Under the pieces are notes generated by a model, which was given only the letters and a program-made list of their open reading frames with translations, was not told where the DNA came from and ran no database searches. A stretch of 64,000 nt of DNA from Mesorhizobium sp. CA8. Its GTDB lineage: Bacteria; Pseudomonadota; Alphaproteobacteria; Rhizobiales; Rhizobiaceae. Every line of letters starts with the position of its first letter. Position 1 is the first letter of the stretch. The stretch is taken from the NCBI RefSeq assembly GCF_020164955.1, contig NZ_JAIUHG010000017.1, forward strand, positions 62,001 through 126,000, written 5' to 3'. The position numbers and the translations under genes are program-made. Positions 56,536 to 64,000 of the stretch are shown here, piece after piece.

Positions 56536-56764
56536 CACGAACTCTCCGTTTTGAGGCCGCATCGATGCGTGCCCCATGCCTCACTCCCGCATCCCGATCC
56601 GCCGACGCAGGGCGAAGTCGGCCGAAATGCAGCGCGGCATTTTCACGAAAATTCGACAAGGCAATCCCGTCAAAGCGTCGTCGGATGCCGTAAACCCGAA
56701 ACCGGCTGCTTTTATCGAACCGCAAGCGGTTTAGAAACACGGGCGATCTGGAAATGCGGGCGCT

Positions 56765-59254
56765 TTAGAAATAGCGGCGCGCGCGGCTTTCGGTCAGCTC
56801 GCGCACCGCCTCGCGGAATTCGCGCAGGCTAGCGCGGATCTCGTCGATCTCGCCCTGCTGGTCGGCGGCTGGCTGGCGAATCTCGCCACTGGCAGGAGAT
56901 TGCTGATCGTAAGAGGCGGGCGATGCCGAATGATGATCCTCGTACGGATCGGTCCGGCCATGGTCCGGCCGATATGAATAGGAATAGCCCTGCTCGTATG
57001 GCGGCCGGAAATTCTCCCGCGCCTGTGTCTCGGCCCCGGTATGGCGCTCTTCACGTTCAGGCGCGCGCCAGGCGCTTTCGGGCGGGACAGAGTCCAGATC
57101 GACCATTTCAGCCGGCTCGCGCCGCATGAGATAGCGAACCGCCGAGGCCAGCGAGCCGAAGAGTCCCGCACGGCCGGCGTCGTTGTCGGGCGTCGGTGGC
57201 GGCGTGACGGATTGCGCCGGAGCCGGCGCGGCGGCCGATACCGGCGGAGGGGCCGAGGGTGAGGCAGGCGGCGGCTTAAGCGAAGCGGCTGGGGGCGGCG
57301 TGTAAGATGCCGCCGCTGGGTGCGGCGCGAATGACGGAGCTGGCGGCGGCTTGAATGACCGAACCGGAGGCGGAGCAACAGGTGGAGCCGGCGGCGTCAC
57401 GAGCGGCGGCGGCGCCGGCGGCGGAGCGGCCCGGTTGGAATTGCTCTCCACCATGGGACCACGCTCATCGACCCTCCGCCGCGAGCGGTTGTCGGCCGTC
57501 TCGCGCAGGCTTGCATAGACGCCGCGCAGCCCGCCGAGGCCGATGCCGGCGAACAGGCCGGCGAACAGGCCTGCCAAGGCCATCACCGCGCGCGACGGCC
57601 CCTTGGCCTGCAGTGGCGCATAGGCATCCGAAATGACGCTGATGTTGGCGGTGTTGATATCCTTCTGCTCGCCGGTTTCCTTGGCGCGCAGCAGGAACTG
57701 CTCGTAGACCGAACGCTTGGCGGCGGCCTCGCGCTCCAGCTCGCGCAGCGAGACCAGATTGTTGTTGACGTCGCCGCTCTGCACCTTGGCTTGCGCCAGG
57801 CGCGACGACAGGTCCTGCTCGAGCTGGACGGAGCGCTTCAGGTCGACCTGCAGCGAGGACGCGATGCGCTGCAGCTCGGCGCCAATGCGCTCACGCGCGC
57901 CGGCGAGCTGGGCGTTGAGCGCCCCGATTTCCGGATGCCGCGGTCCGAGCTTGACCTCGGCGCGGTCGGCTTCCTGCTTCAGCGCCGCGTATTGCGAGCG
58001 CAGCTCGCTCATGATGTTGGAGTTGATCTCTTCCGGCAAAGTGCCGCTGAGGACCGAATTGACGTTCAGCGAGCGTGCCGAGGCGGCGCGGGCATTGAGC
58101 TCGAGAGTGCGGGCGCGGGCGACGGAAAGCTGCTCGTTGAGCTTGAGCATCTGGTCGTCGCTGATCAGGTGGCCCTGCGCATCGACAAGATCGTGCGTCG
58201 CTCTGAAATCCTCGACGTTGCGCTCGGCGGTCTCGACGCCCTTGCGCAATTCGTCGAGCCTGGCGGTGAGCTCGTCATTGGCGCGGCCCGCCGTGCTGGA
58301 CTGGATCTCACTGGATATCTGCCTGAAGGCCTTGACCATGGTGTTGGCGATCAGGGCGGATTTCTCCGCGTTCTGCGTCGTGGCGCTGACCGAGACCACG
58401 AAGGTCTTGCCGCCACGCTCGACGTCGAGGCTTTCATACAGATTGCCGACCGCCAGCGCGCGCTTACGCGCCTCATCGGCGGCGCCCGCATCCTGCCGCG
58501 ACAGGAGCGAGCGGAGTGTCGACATCAGGCCAAAGCCGCCCTCGCCCTGGCCGTTGAATTCAGGGTCGTTGGTGAGGTTGAGGTCGGTGACGACCTTGTT
58601 GAGGACGGTTCCCGAGGTCAGGATGCGGACCTGATTCTCGACGATGGCGAGCGTCGCATCCGAGGCGACCACGTTCTGCGTCAGGTCGCGATCGGTGAGC
58701 TTGAGGTCGCGCGGGTCGACGATGACGTCGGTGGTGGCTTCATATTTCTTTGGTGTCGACAACGCGATGGCAACGCCGAGCGCGGCACCAAGAATGGTCG
58801 TCGACAGGATCAGCGCCTTGGATCGCGTGATACCGTGAATGACCTGCATCGGGTCGATCAGCGGTTTCCATTCCTCGATATCGCCGCCGGCCGGCGGCCG
58901 GCCCGCATGAGGTTCGGGAGCGGCTTGCGGCTGATGGCTCTCCGACGGGGATTCATAGAACGGCCCGGATGAAGCGGACCGATTTCTTGCGTGCCAGTCA
59001 TACTCGGTTTCGACCGGCTCCGATTCCGCTTGCACCTGATCGGGGCCAAATCCTTCGGTATCGCCGGGGCGCGGATTCAGCTTTTCTTCGCGCTCGGAAC
59101 GCGCGGCGCGATGGCGCGCGGCTGCGTCCTCGCGCCAGGAGGAATTGCCCCGGCCGCCGACTGAAACCGTGTTGTCGTCGCCACGCATGGCTTGGCCGAG
59201 CGCGAGCAGAGAACGCTCGCGCCTCCAGTCATCACGGTTATCCCTGTCGACCAT
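56765..59254 (-). CDS. GumC/ExoP-like polysaccharide co-polymerase without kinase domain
   Basis: Inner-membrane protein of 829 residues. Unusual: a 130-residue cytoplasmic N-terminal extension rich in charged residues, then the first membrane segment (about 144-165), a Wzz-type periplasmic domain (VDPRDLKLTDRDLTQNVVA), long coiled coil (about 300-530), a second membrane segment (about 553-575, MALAGLFAGLFAGIGLGG), and a cytoplasmic tail with a Pro/Ala-rich stretch (about 605-705) and a Tyr/Arg-rich end (EQGYSYSYRPDH). No Walker motif is visible, so the BY-kinase is absent. It probably sets chain length for polysaccharide made by the genes at 59455-64000. Divergent from the flippase. Confidence 0.85.
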   Translation of the reverse strand: MVDRDNRDDWRRERSLLALGQAMRGDDNTVSVGGRGNSSWREDAAARHRAARSEREEKLNPRPGDTEGFGPDQVQAESEPVETEYDWHARNRSASSGPFYESPSESHQPQAAPEPHAGRPPAGGDIEEWKPLIDPMQVIHGITRSKALILSTTILGAALGVAIALSTPKKYEATTDVIVDPRDLKLTDRDLTQNVVASDATLAIVENQVRILTSGTVLNKVVTDLNLTNDPEFNGQGEGGFGLMSTLRSLLSRQDAGAADEARKRALAVGNLYESLDVERGGKTFVVSVSATTQNAEKSALIANTMVKAFRQISSEIQSSTAGRANDELTARLDELRKGVETAERNVEDFRATHDLVDAQGHLISDDQMLKLNEQLSVARARTLELNARAASARSLNVNSVLSGTLPEEINSNIMSELRSQYAALKQEADRAEVKLGPRHPEIGALNAQLAGARERIGAELQRIASSLQVDLKRSVQLEQDLSSRLAQAKVQSGDVNNNLVSLRELEREAAAKRSVYEQFLLRAKETGEQKDINTANISVISDAYAPLQAKGPSRAVMALAGLFAGLFAGIGLGGLRGVYASLRETADNRSRRRVDERGPMVESNSNRAAPPPAPPPLVTPPAPPVAPPPVRSFKPPPAPSFAPHPAAASYTPPPAASLKPPPASPSAPPPVSAAAPAPAQSVTPPPTPDNDAGRAGLFGSLASAVRYLMRREPAEMVDLDSVPPESAWRAPEREERHTGAETQARENFRPPYEQGYSYSYRPDHGRTDPYEDHHSASPASYDQQSPASGEIRQPAADQQGEIDEIRASLREFREAVRELTESRARRYF

Positions 59255-59304
59255 TGTCCTGGAACTTGCTCTCTGGCGGCTTGGGCACGCGGATCGGCCA
59301 ATCG

Positions 59305-59320
59305 TTAAGCCACGCTAAAC
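59305..59320. promoter_or_regulatory. Near-consensus CtrA-type site in the divergent GumC/flippase promoter
   Basis: TTAAGCCACGCTAAAC fits TTAA-N7-TTAAC with one mismatch. It lies about 50 bases upstream of the GumC-like start. Single mismatched sites occur by chance; support comes only from a second one in the same locus. Confidence 0.25.
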
Positions 59321-59454
59321 AGGCATAGGAAACAAACGGTTAATTTTGCGCCCCGGCTGGCACAGTTTTCACCTTTGTTCACGGCATTTCAGCGCCGTCG
59401 GGACGGGCGCCAGAACGCCGCGTTAAGTTTTCCAGCCTATCTATCGCCCCCGAT

Positions 59455-60750
59455 ATGACCCAGGCCAGCGACATGCCTCAAGGGCGGAGCTTCGCGCGGA
59501 TCGGCCACTTCGTGGCCACCCGCCGGAAACTGGTATTCGACTATTTTTCGGCGATCAGCGGCGCCGGCGGCCGGCTGGTGTTCTCGCTCGCCTATTTCAT
59601 CGCTTTGGCCAACACGCTTTCGATCGCCGAGTTCGGCATGTTCGCGACCGCCTCGGCCGCCGGCATCATGCTGTCGCGCATACTCGCCTTCGGCTTCATC
59701 TCGGCGCTATACCGCACCGCCACGATCCGCCCCAACCTGATCGGCACCTTCACCGCCGGGTTCCTGCTTCTCGGCGCCTTATCGCTGCCGTTCCTCGCCG
59801 CTGCGTCCTACGTCGTCTACCTGATCTTCTTCGCCGGCACCGTGCCGCTATCGGCCTTCGCCGCGGTCGTCTTCGCCGAGGCGCTGTTGTGGCGGCCGGT
59901 CGAAGTGGCGCTGATCGTCAACAACGGGCTCGGCAAGTTTGGGCGCGCGGCGATGCTCGCCATCCTGGCGACGGCGCTCAGGGCAGTCGGCGCGATCCTG
60001 TTCATGCTTGCCGCGCAGCATACGATCGGCGTCTGGTCGCTGTTCTACATCGGCGCCAACGCCGCCTCGCTCGTCGTCGCCTCCGTCTTCTTCTATCCGC
60101 GCCAGCGGCTGCGGCTGCGCGCCGAACTCTATTTCAGGCGGCTCGCCGATTCCATCTATGTCGCCGGATCCGAAGTGCTGTTCTATCTGCAGATGGAGTT
60201 CGACAAGCTCCTGGTGCTGTCTATCGGCGGACCGCATCTCGCCGGCATCTACTCCATCATCATGCGGCTGGTCGATCTCACCGCGATCCCGATCCGCACC
60301 TTCTCGATGATGCTGGTGCAGCGCATGATGCGAGCGCCGGAGTTGTTGTCGCGGCTGGCGGTCAAGAGCGGCATCGAAGGCGGCGTGTTCCTGGTCTCGA
60401 CGCTGGCGCTGGCATCGCTCGGCATAATCCTGCACTACTTTCCGAACGCGCTCGGCAAGAATGTCGCGGAGGCAGCGCCACTGGTCGCGCTGGCTGTCTG
60501 CGTGCCGGGGCTGCGCAACCTCGTCGAATACCAGGCCGAGCTTCTCTTCGCGCGCGGCCAGACGGCGGTCAGGGCAATCAATCTCGGTCTGCTCGCCGGA
60601 TTGAAGGCAGTGCTCTTGATCTATGTGCTGACGACGATCCCCGACACGCCCAACCTGGTGTTGTCGCTCAACATCGTCTTTTTGCTGCTTTACCTCGCCT
60701 CGATGCTGCTGACTTATTCAGCGATGCGCCGGCCGGCCAAAGCCATCTGA
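59455..60750 (+). CDS. Wzx-like flippase of the second polysaccharide locus
   Basis: Membrane protein of 431 residues with about 11-12 hydrophobic segments, related to the MOP superfamily (FSLAYFIALANTLSIAEFGMFATASAAG is the family-like N-terminal hairpin). It likely transfers lipid-linked repeat units across the inner membrane. It is more divergent than the flippase at 6987-8375. The first 25 residues are cytoplasmic. It is convergent with the DUF6492-like gene (stops four bases apart) and divergent from the GumC-like gene. Other lipid-flipping roles cannot be excluded. Confidence 0.8.
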   Translation: MTQASDMPQGRSFARIGHFVATRRKLVFDYFSAISGAGGRLVFSLAYFIALANTLSIAEFGMFATASAAGIMLSRILAFGFISALYRTATIRPNLIGTFTAGFLLLGALSLPFLAAASYVVYLIFFAGTVPLSAFAAVVFAEALLWRPVEVALIVNNGLGKFGRAAMLAILATALRAVGAILFMLAAQHTIGVWSLFYIGANAASLVVASVFFYPRQRLRLRAELYFRRLADSIYVAGSEVLFYLQMEFDKLLVLSIGGPHLAGIYSIIMRLVDLTAIPIRTFSMMLVQRMMRAPELLSRLAVKSGIEGGVFLVSTLALASLGIILHYFPNALGKNVAEAAPLVALAVCVPGLRNLVEYQAELLFARGQTAVRAINLGLLAGLKAVLLIYVLTTIPDTPNLVLSLNIVFLLLYLASMLLTYSAMRRPAKAI

Positions 60751-60753
60751 GCC

Positions 60754-61680
60754 TTACGCGGAAAGACCGATCAGGCGGCGGATGCGGCCGATATCGGTGC
60801 CGATGAAGGATTGCATCCCGATCGCCACCTGTTCCGGCGCCATGGTGTCGACGAAGCGGCGGAACTCGTCATCCGAGAGCGGCTCGCCATTCCAGTGGAC
60901 GCGGCAGAACTCCTCCGAACCGTGGAAATGGCCTGCGCCTTGAAGCACGTCGTCGATGTAGCGACCATAGATCATGCATTCGGAGAACCGGCGCGCCGAG
61001 CCGACGACGCTGACCCAGTCGCGGCCATGCACCTTCTCGATGCGCTCGCACATCGCGTTGACCGTCTCGCGGCGCCAGGCGATCAGCGTCGAGATATAGT
61101 CGTGGCTCGACGCATTGGCGGGATCGATGCCGAGCGCGGCGCCAGCGTTGCGCGACCAGATGCGATGCTCGTCGTGGCCATCGTTCGACAGCACGCCGTC
61201 GCGCCGGAACAGCCGCACCTTGCCGTCGCGCCAGAAGGCGCCGGTGTCGAACGGCTTCAGGAAGGCAACGTCGGAATCGCAGAAGACCAGCACGTCTTCG
61301 CTTGCCTGCCCGGCAATGGCGATGCGGCGCAGCTGCTGCACATGCCAGCCGCGCAGCGGCTGCGTTTTGAGGCTCAGCCAGACGCGGCGGCGAAAGCCGC
61401 TCAGCGGATCGTCGAAGACATGCAGCCAGCGCGGCAACAGGTCCCGCTCATCGACAACGCTGCGGCGGCTGCCTTCCAGCTGGCGAAACAGCGCGACGTC
61501 GCGATGGTCGGTGAGGATGTAATGATGCGCCATGCCGGTGACGTGGCGGTCGATAGTTTCGCACAACAACCGGCAGCGCTCGAGATCGGGGGCATAGCTC
61601 GCGGTGACGATCGCTGCCAGAGGAGCACGCGGCAGCGGTTCTATAGCGGTGGCGGTATCCGGCACGAAGCGGCTGTTCAC
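60754..61680 (-). CDS. DUF6492-like protein, possible glycosyltransferase
   Basis: Soluble 308-residue protein. It opens with APLAAIVTASYAPDLERCR, then HYILTDHRDVALF; DVLVFCDSDVAFL contains a DxD-like motif of GT-A transferases. Similar proteins sit in polysaccharide loci and are grouped as DUF6492 as far as I recall. The reaction is unknown. Its ATG overlaps the stop of the upstream WecG/TagA-like gene in an ATGA junction, so the three genes at 60754-63640 form a coupled operon. Convergent with the flippase. Confidence 0.75.
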   Translation of the reverse strand: MNSRFVPDTATAIEPLPRAPLAAIVTASYAPDLERCRLLCETIDRHVTGMAHHYILTDHRDVALFRQLEGSRRSVVDERDLLPRWLHVFDDPLSGFRRRVWLSLKTQPLRGWHVQQLRRIAIAGQASEDVLVFCDSDVAFLKPFDTGAFWRDGKVRLFRRDGVLSNDGHDEHRIWSRNAGAALGIDPANASSHDYISTLIAWRRETVNAMCERIEKVHGRDWVSVVGSARRFSECMIYGRYIDDVLQGAGHFHGSEEFCRVHWNGEPLSDDEFRRFVDTMAPEQVAIGMQSFIGTDIGRIRRLIGLSA

Positions 61681-62471
61681 CGGCGCGCCTCCAGCCGTCG
61701 CGGGCCGAGCGACAGCTTCTGCCTAACGACGCGCCACAGAAAGAGCGGATTGCCGACGATATAGCGGCGCCACAGTCGGCCGGGTTCGATCCACAGGCGG
61801 AACAGCCATTCGACCCGCAGCCGGCGCAGCCATAGCGGCGCGCGCGGCACCGAGCCGCTCATGAAATCGAGCAGCGCGCCGACGGCCACCGGCAGCGTGC
61901 AATGGCGGCTGTCGATGTGGCGCTCGATCCACAATTCCTGGCGCGGCACGCCCATGGCGACGAGCAGGACATCCGGCCGAAGCCTGGCGATGCGCTCGAG
62001 GATCGCCGGCTCCTCGGCGGCGGAGAAGAAGCCGTCATGGACGACGACGAATTTGTGCTGCATGGCGAGCGTCGAGAGCTTCGCGGATGCGGCTTCGGCA
62101 TTGGCGCGCGTCGTGCCGAGCAGCGCCACCGTCAGCGGATGCGACGAGGCCTGCAGGAAGGCCGGAATGAAATCTGTACCGTTGAGATTGCTGGGGAAAG
62201 GCGCGCCGTAAAGCAGCTTTGCCGCCATGTCGACGCCGACCCCGTCGGGCAGGATGAGGAAGTTTTCCAGCGCCTCGGCAAATACCGGGTCGGTGCAGGC
62301 AAGGTTGGCGTTGTGGGCGTTGAGGAAGCTCACCTTGGTGAAGCGACGCTCGTCGATCAGCCTTGTGAGCAGAGCGATGGCCTCGTCCCAGCCTATGGCC
62401 AGCACCGGAATGCCCAAAATGGTCTTCAAGATATCGAAGCCGAAGGCGGCGCGCGCGCTGTGCATGTTCAT
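61677..62471 (-). CDS. WecG/TagA/CpsF-family glycosyltransferase
   Basis: Family GT26 transferase of 264 residues that adds a sugar (often ManNAc(A)) to a lipid-linked primer on the inner face of the membrane. Motifs: VSFLNAHNANLACTDP (catalytic Asn/Asp region), PDGVGVDMAAKLLYG and VAMGVPRQELWIERH. ATG 62471 is chosen: AGGAGG lies six bases before it and it overlaps the upstream GT4 stop (ATGA). A long upstream frame to 62975 is a shadow of the GT4 gene. A second Met at 62465 is possible. Confidence 0.9.
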   Translation of the reverse strand: MNMHSARAAFGFDILKTILGIPVLAIGWDEAIALLTRLIDERRFTKVSFLNAHNANLACTDPVFAEALENFLILPDGVGVDMAAKLLYGAPFPSNLNGTDFIPAFLQASSHPLTVALLGTTRANAEAASAKLSTLAMQHKFVVVHDGFFSAAEEPAILERIARLRPDVLLVAMGVPRQELWIERHIDSRHCTLPVAVGALLDFMSGSVPRAPLWLRRLRVEWLFRLWIEPGRLWRRYIVGNPLFLWRVVRQKLSLGPRRLEARR

Positions 62472-63640
62472 GCGGCGGCCTCCTGCAAGACGGCGCCGAG
62501 CTTCTCCAGACCAAGGCCGATCGCGGCGTCGAGCGCCTTCAACTGGCGGCGGTGGAAGGCGCTGCCATCGACGTCCCGGAGATTGGCCGCTGCCGCCTGC
62601 AGCGCCGCCGCGAAAGCAATCGGATCGTCGGTCACGATGCAATTGTCGGGTCGATAGCCGATGCCGCGCAGCGAGCGGCTGGTGGCGACGGACGGCAGGC
62701 CGAGCTCGAAGGTCTCGATGGTCTTCAGCTGCACCCCGCTGCCGGCGGTGCTGATCAAGGGAATGACGGCAGCGCTGCGCACGAAGGCCTGCGCATCCGG
62801 AACCCTGCCGACGAAGGAGACGCCGGGATGCGGCGAGCTGACGCCGGAAGGCAGGTTGCCCGCGATCCTGATGCGGAAATCCGGCTTCAGATGCGGCACG
62901 ACCTTCGTCAGGAACCAGTCGAGCCCGATGCGGTTGGGCTGCCAGGTCCAGGTGCCGATCAGCGCCGCGTCGCAATCGATATGGCGCTTCGCCTTGCTTG
63001 TCGGCGCCTGCGCGCGGATCACCAGCGGCAGCACCGCCGAGCGTCCGTCGGAGGCAACGCCAAGTGCCGCGCGGTCTTCCTCAGCCAGCGTGAAAACAAA
63101 GCGGGCGTCGCCGCACAGGCGCTCCTCCATGACCTTGAGGAGCCTGGCTTCGCGGCGGAACATCCAGCGCTGAAGCACGCTGCCGGCCGCGGCCGCATTT
63201 TCCTCAGCCGAGCGATGCTCGACATTGTGCGCGACGAAGACGAATGGACGGTCGGTGAGCACCTTTTCAAAGGCGCCGGCGAACTGCACCGAGTTCAGCA
63301 CATAGCCGTCGAAAGGACCGGCGCGATCGATGGCGGCGCGGACTTGCGCGTCGGAAACGACGCGCAGCTTGACCGAGGAGAAGGTAAGGCCAGAGAGAAC
63401 CGCCTTGCCCAGCCAGGCAAGCTTTTGCAGCGGCGGAGCGCTTTCGGTGCGAACTTCGACGGCGTCGAGCACGACGGTGTTTTGCGGATCGGACGGGGTC
63501 TTTCCCGGCCAGATGAAGCCGATCACCGTCACGCGCACGCCGGCGCGCCGCAGCGCGTCGATGATCGCGGCATTGGCAATCTCGTAGCCCGAGGCGAGAG
63601 CGCCATCAGGCACGATCGATGTGGCAAACAGCAGATGCAT
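62468..63640 (-). CDS. GT4-like glycosyltransferase
   Basis: GT-B type transferase of 390 residues. The N-terminal domain begins HLLFATSIVPDGALASGYEIAN; the C-terminal domain shows LIGTWTWQPNRIGLDWFL (a pattern of the PelF/WcaI-like group), FVGRVPDAQAFVRSAAVIPLIS and the donor-site TIETFELGLPSVATSRSLRG. The start at 63640 has AGGTGAG upstream; 63706 is in frame but weak. First gene of a three-gene coupled operon. Sugar specificity is unknown. Confidence 0.85.
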   Translation of the reverse strand: MHLLFATSIVPDGALASGYEIANAAIIDALRRAGVRVTVIGFIWPGKTPSDPQNTVVLDAVEVRTESAPPLQKLAWLGKAVLSGLTFSSVKLRVVSDAQVRAAIDRAGPFDGYVLNSVQFAGAFEKVLTDRPFVFVAHNVEHRSAEENAAAAGSVLQRWMFRREARLLKVMEERLCGDARFVFTLAEEDRAALGVASDGRSAVLPLVIRAQAPTSKAKRHIDCDAALIGTWTWQPNRIGLDWFLTKVVPHLKPDFRIRIAGNLPSGVSSPHPGVSFVGRVPDAQAFVRSAAVIPLISTAGSGVQLKTIETFELGLPSVATSRSLRGIGYRPDNCIVTDDPIAFAAALQAAAANLRDVDGSAFHRRQLKALDAAIGLGLEKLGAVLQEAAA

Positions 63641-63745
63641 CTCACCTATCCTTGGCTGCATCCGGTAGCAAAACGCGGTGAAGCCTTGATTAAATGGCAT
63701 TGTCAAAGGCCGAGAACCCGATTTTTCCGACAGACGGGCGAGAAG

Positions 63746-63767
63746 GTGATTAACGAAACGTTATCAC
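63746..63767. promoter_or_regulatory. Imperfect palindrome with a CtrA-like core between divergent glycosyltransferase genes
   Basis: GTGATTAACGAAACGTTATCAC is an imperfect inverted repeat (one extra base in an arm). It contains TTAA-N7-TTATC, one mismatch from the CtrA consensus. It lies about 40 bases before the GT2 start and about 105 bases before the GT4 start. Confidence 0.3.
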
Positions 63768-63808
63768 CGCGATGCTATCGAGGCTCAAACCCACGCTGCT
63801 GGAAACGG

Positions 63809-64000
63809 ATGATCCCTTTGCCGTCCGACGCTTCTGTATCGATCGCGGGACGGTCGCCGGGACTCGCCGCCGAGAGCGTCGAAGCGGTCGTGACGCTGCC
63901 GACCTTCAAGCGGCCGCAGCAGGTGCTGGAAACGCTGGCTTCGCTCAAGGCGCAGCGGACCGACCGGCGCTTCGCCGTCATCGTCATGGAAAACGAGGCC
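63809..64000 (+). CDS. Family 2 glycosyltransferase (5' part only)
   Basis: The first 64 residues of a gene cut by the window edge. ATG 63809 follows GGAAACGG. After about 25 variable residues comes AVVTLPTFKRPQQVLETLAS, the start of a GT2 catalytic domain, then FAVIVMENEA. No stop before the edge. It diverges from the GT4-like operon and extends the second polysaccharide locus. Confidence 0.75.
   Translation, partial: MIPLPSDASVSIAGRSPGLAAESVEAVVTLPTFKRPQQVLETLASLKAQRTDRRFAVIVMENEA

Noticed and set aside
62480..62975. N-terminal extension of the WecG/TagA-type gene
   Set aside because: The extension is Arg-rich shadow of the upstream GT4-like gene; AGGAGG and the ATGA overlap fix the start at 62471.

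Overview
The window reads as chromosome of a Rhizobiales alphaproteobacterium, most like Mesorhizobium or a close relative. The evidence is GC-rich coding DNA, a PdhS-type cell-cycle kinase, a RIME-like palindromic repeat, a tRNA-His without an encoded G-1, a zwf-pgl-edd (Entner-Doudoroff) operon, an ScfR-type regulator beside isocitrate lyase, and a putrescine ABC importer. Genus is an inference. No insertion sequence, prophage, CRISPR array, rRNA gene or replication origin was seen.

Region 1 (1-22864) is an exopolysaccharide island. It holds a nucleotidyltransferase and a DegT aminotransferase (cut by the window edge), a GT2 transferase with a flippase, a zinc-ribbon methyltransferase, and a tightly coupled operon GT4 - O-antigen ligase/polymerase-like - asparagine synthase-like - Wzc-like protein whose kinase loop has lost its lysine. 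Inside it sits a small regulatory block: a NarL-type response regulator tail-to-tail with an HWE-type histidine kinase, plus an orphan LuxR-type regulator. The island ends with a secreted RTX protein carrying a glycosidase-like domain, divergent from its probable type I exporter (ABC plus HlyD). The flippase and methyltransferase genes diverge from a region with two inverted 63-base arms, 56/63 identical.

Region 2 (22865-33330) is chromosomal core: a RIME-like element, tRNA-His, a phasin gene with PhaR-like sites in its promoter and a striking three-hairpin RNA downstream (each loop ACCUCCUCCC, the last hairpin a terminator), a giant PdhS-like kinase behind a perfect CtrA box, acetoacetyl-CoA synthetase and an AsmA-family protein. 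Phasin and acetoacetyl-CoA synthetase both belong to polyhydroxybutyrate metabolism.

Region 3 (33331-56577) is metabolic: potFGHI putrescine uptake, an EamA transporter, an ScfR-type regulator divergent from aceA, a receiver-like protein lacking its acidic pocket, a HAD hydrolase, glutamylputrescine synthetase and oxidase-like genes, an SH3 protein, an SDR, zwf-pgl-edd, a von Willebrand factor protein, a GlxA-type AraC regulator and folD.

Region 4 (56765-64000) is a second polysaccharide locus: a kinase-less GumC/ExoP-like protein, a flippase, a DUF6492-like protein, a WecG/TagA-type transferase, a GT4-like transferase and the start of a GT2 gene. Two intergenic sites here are one base away from the CtrA consensus.
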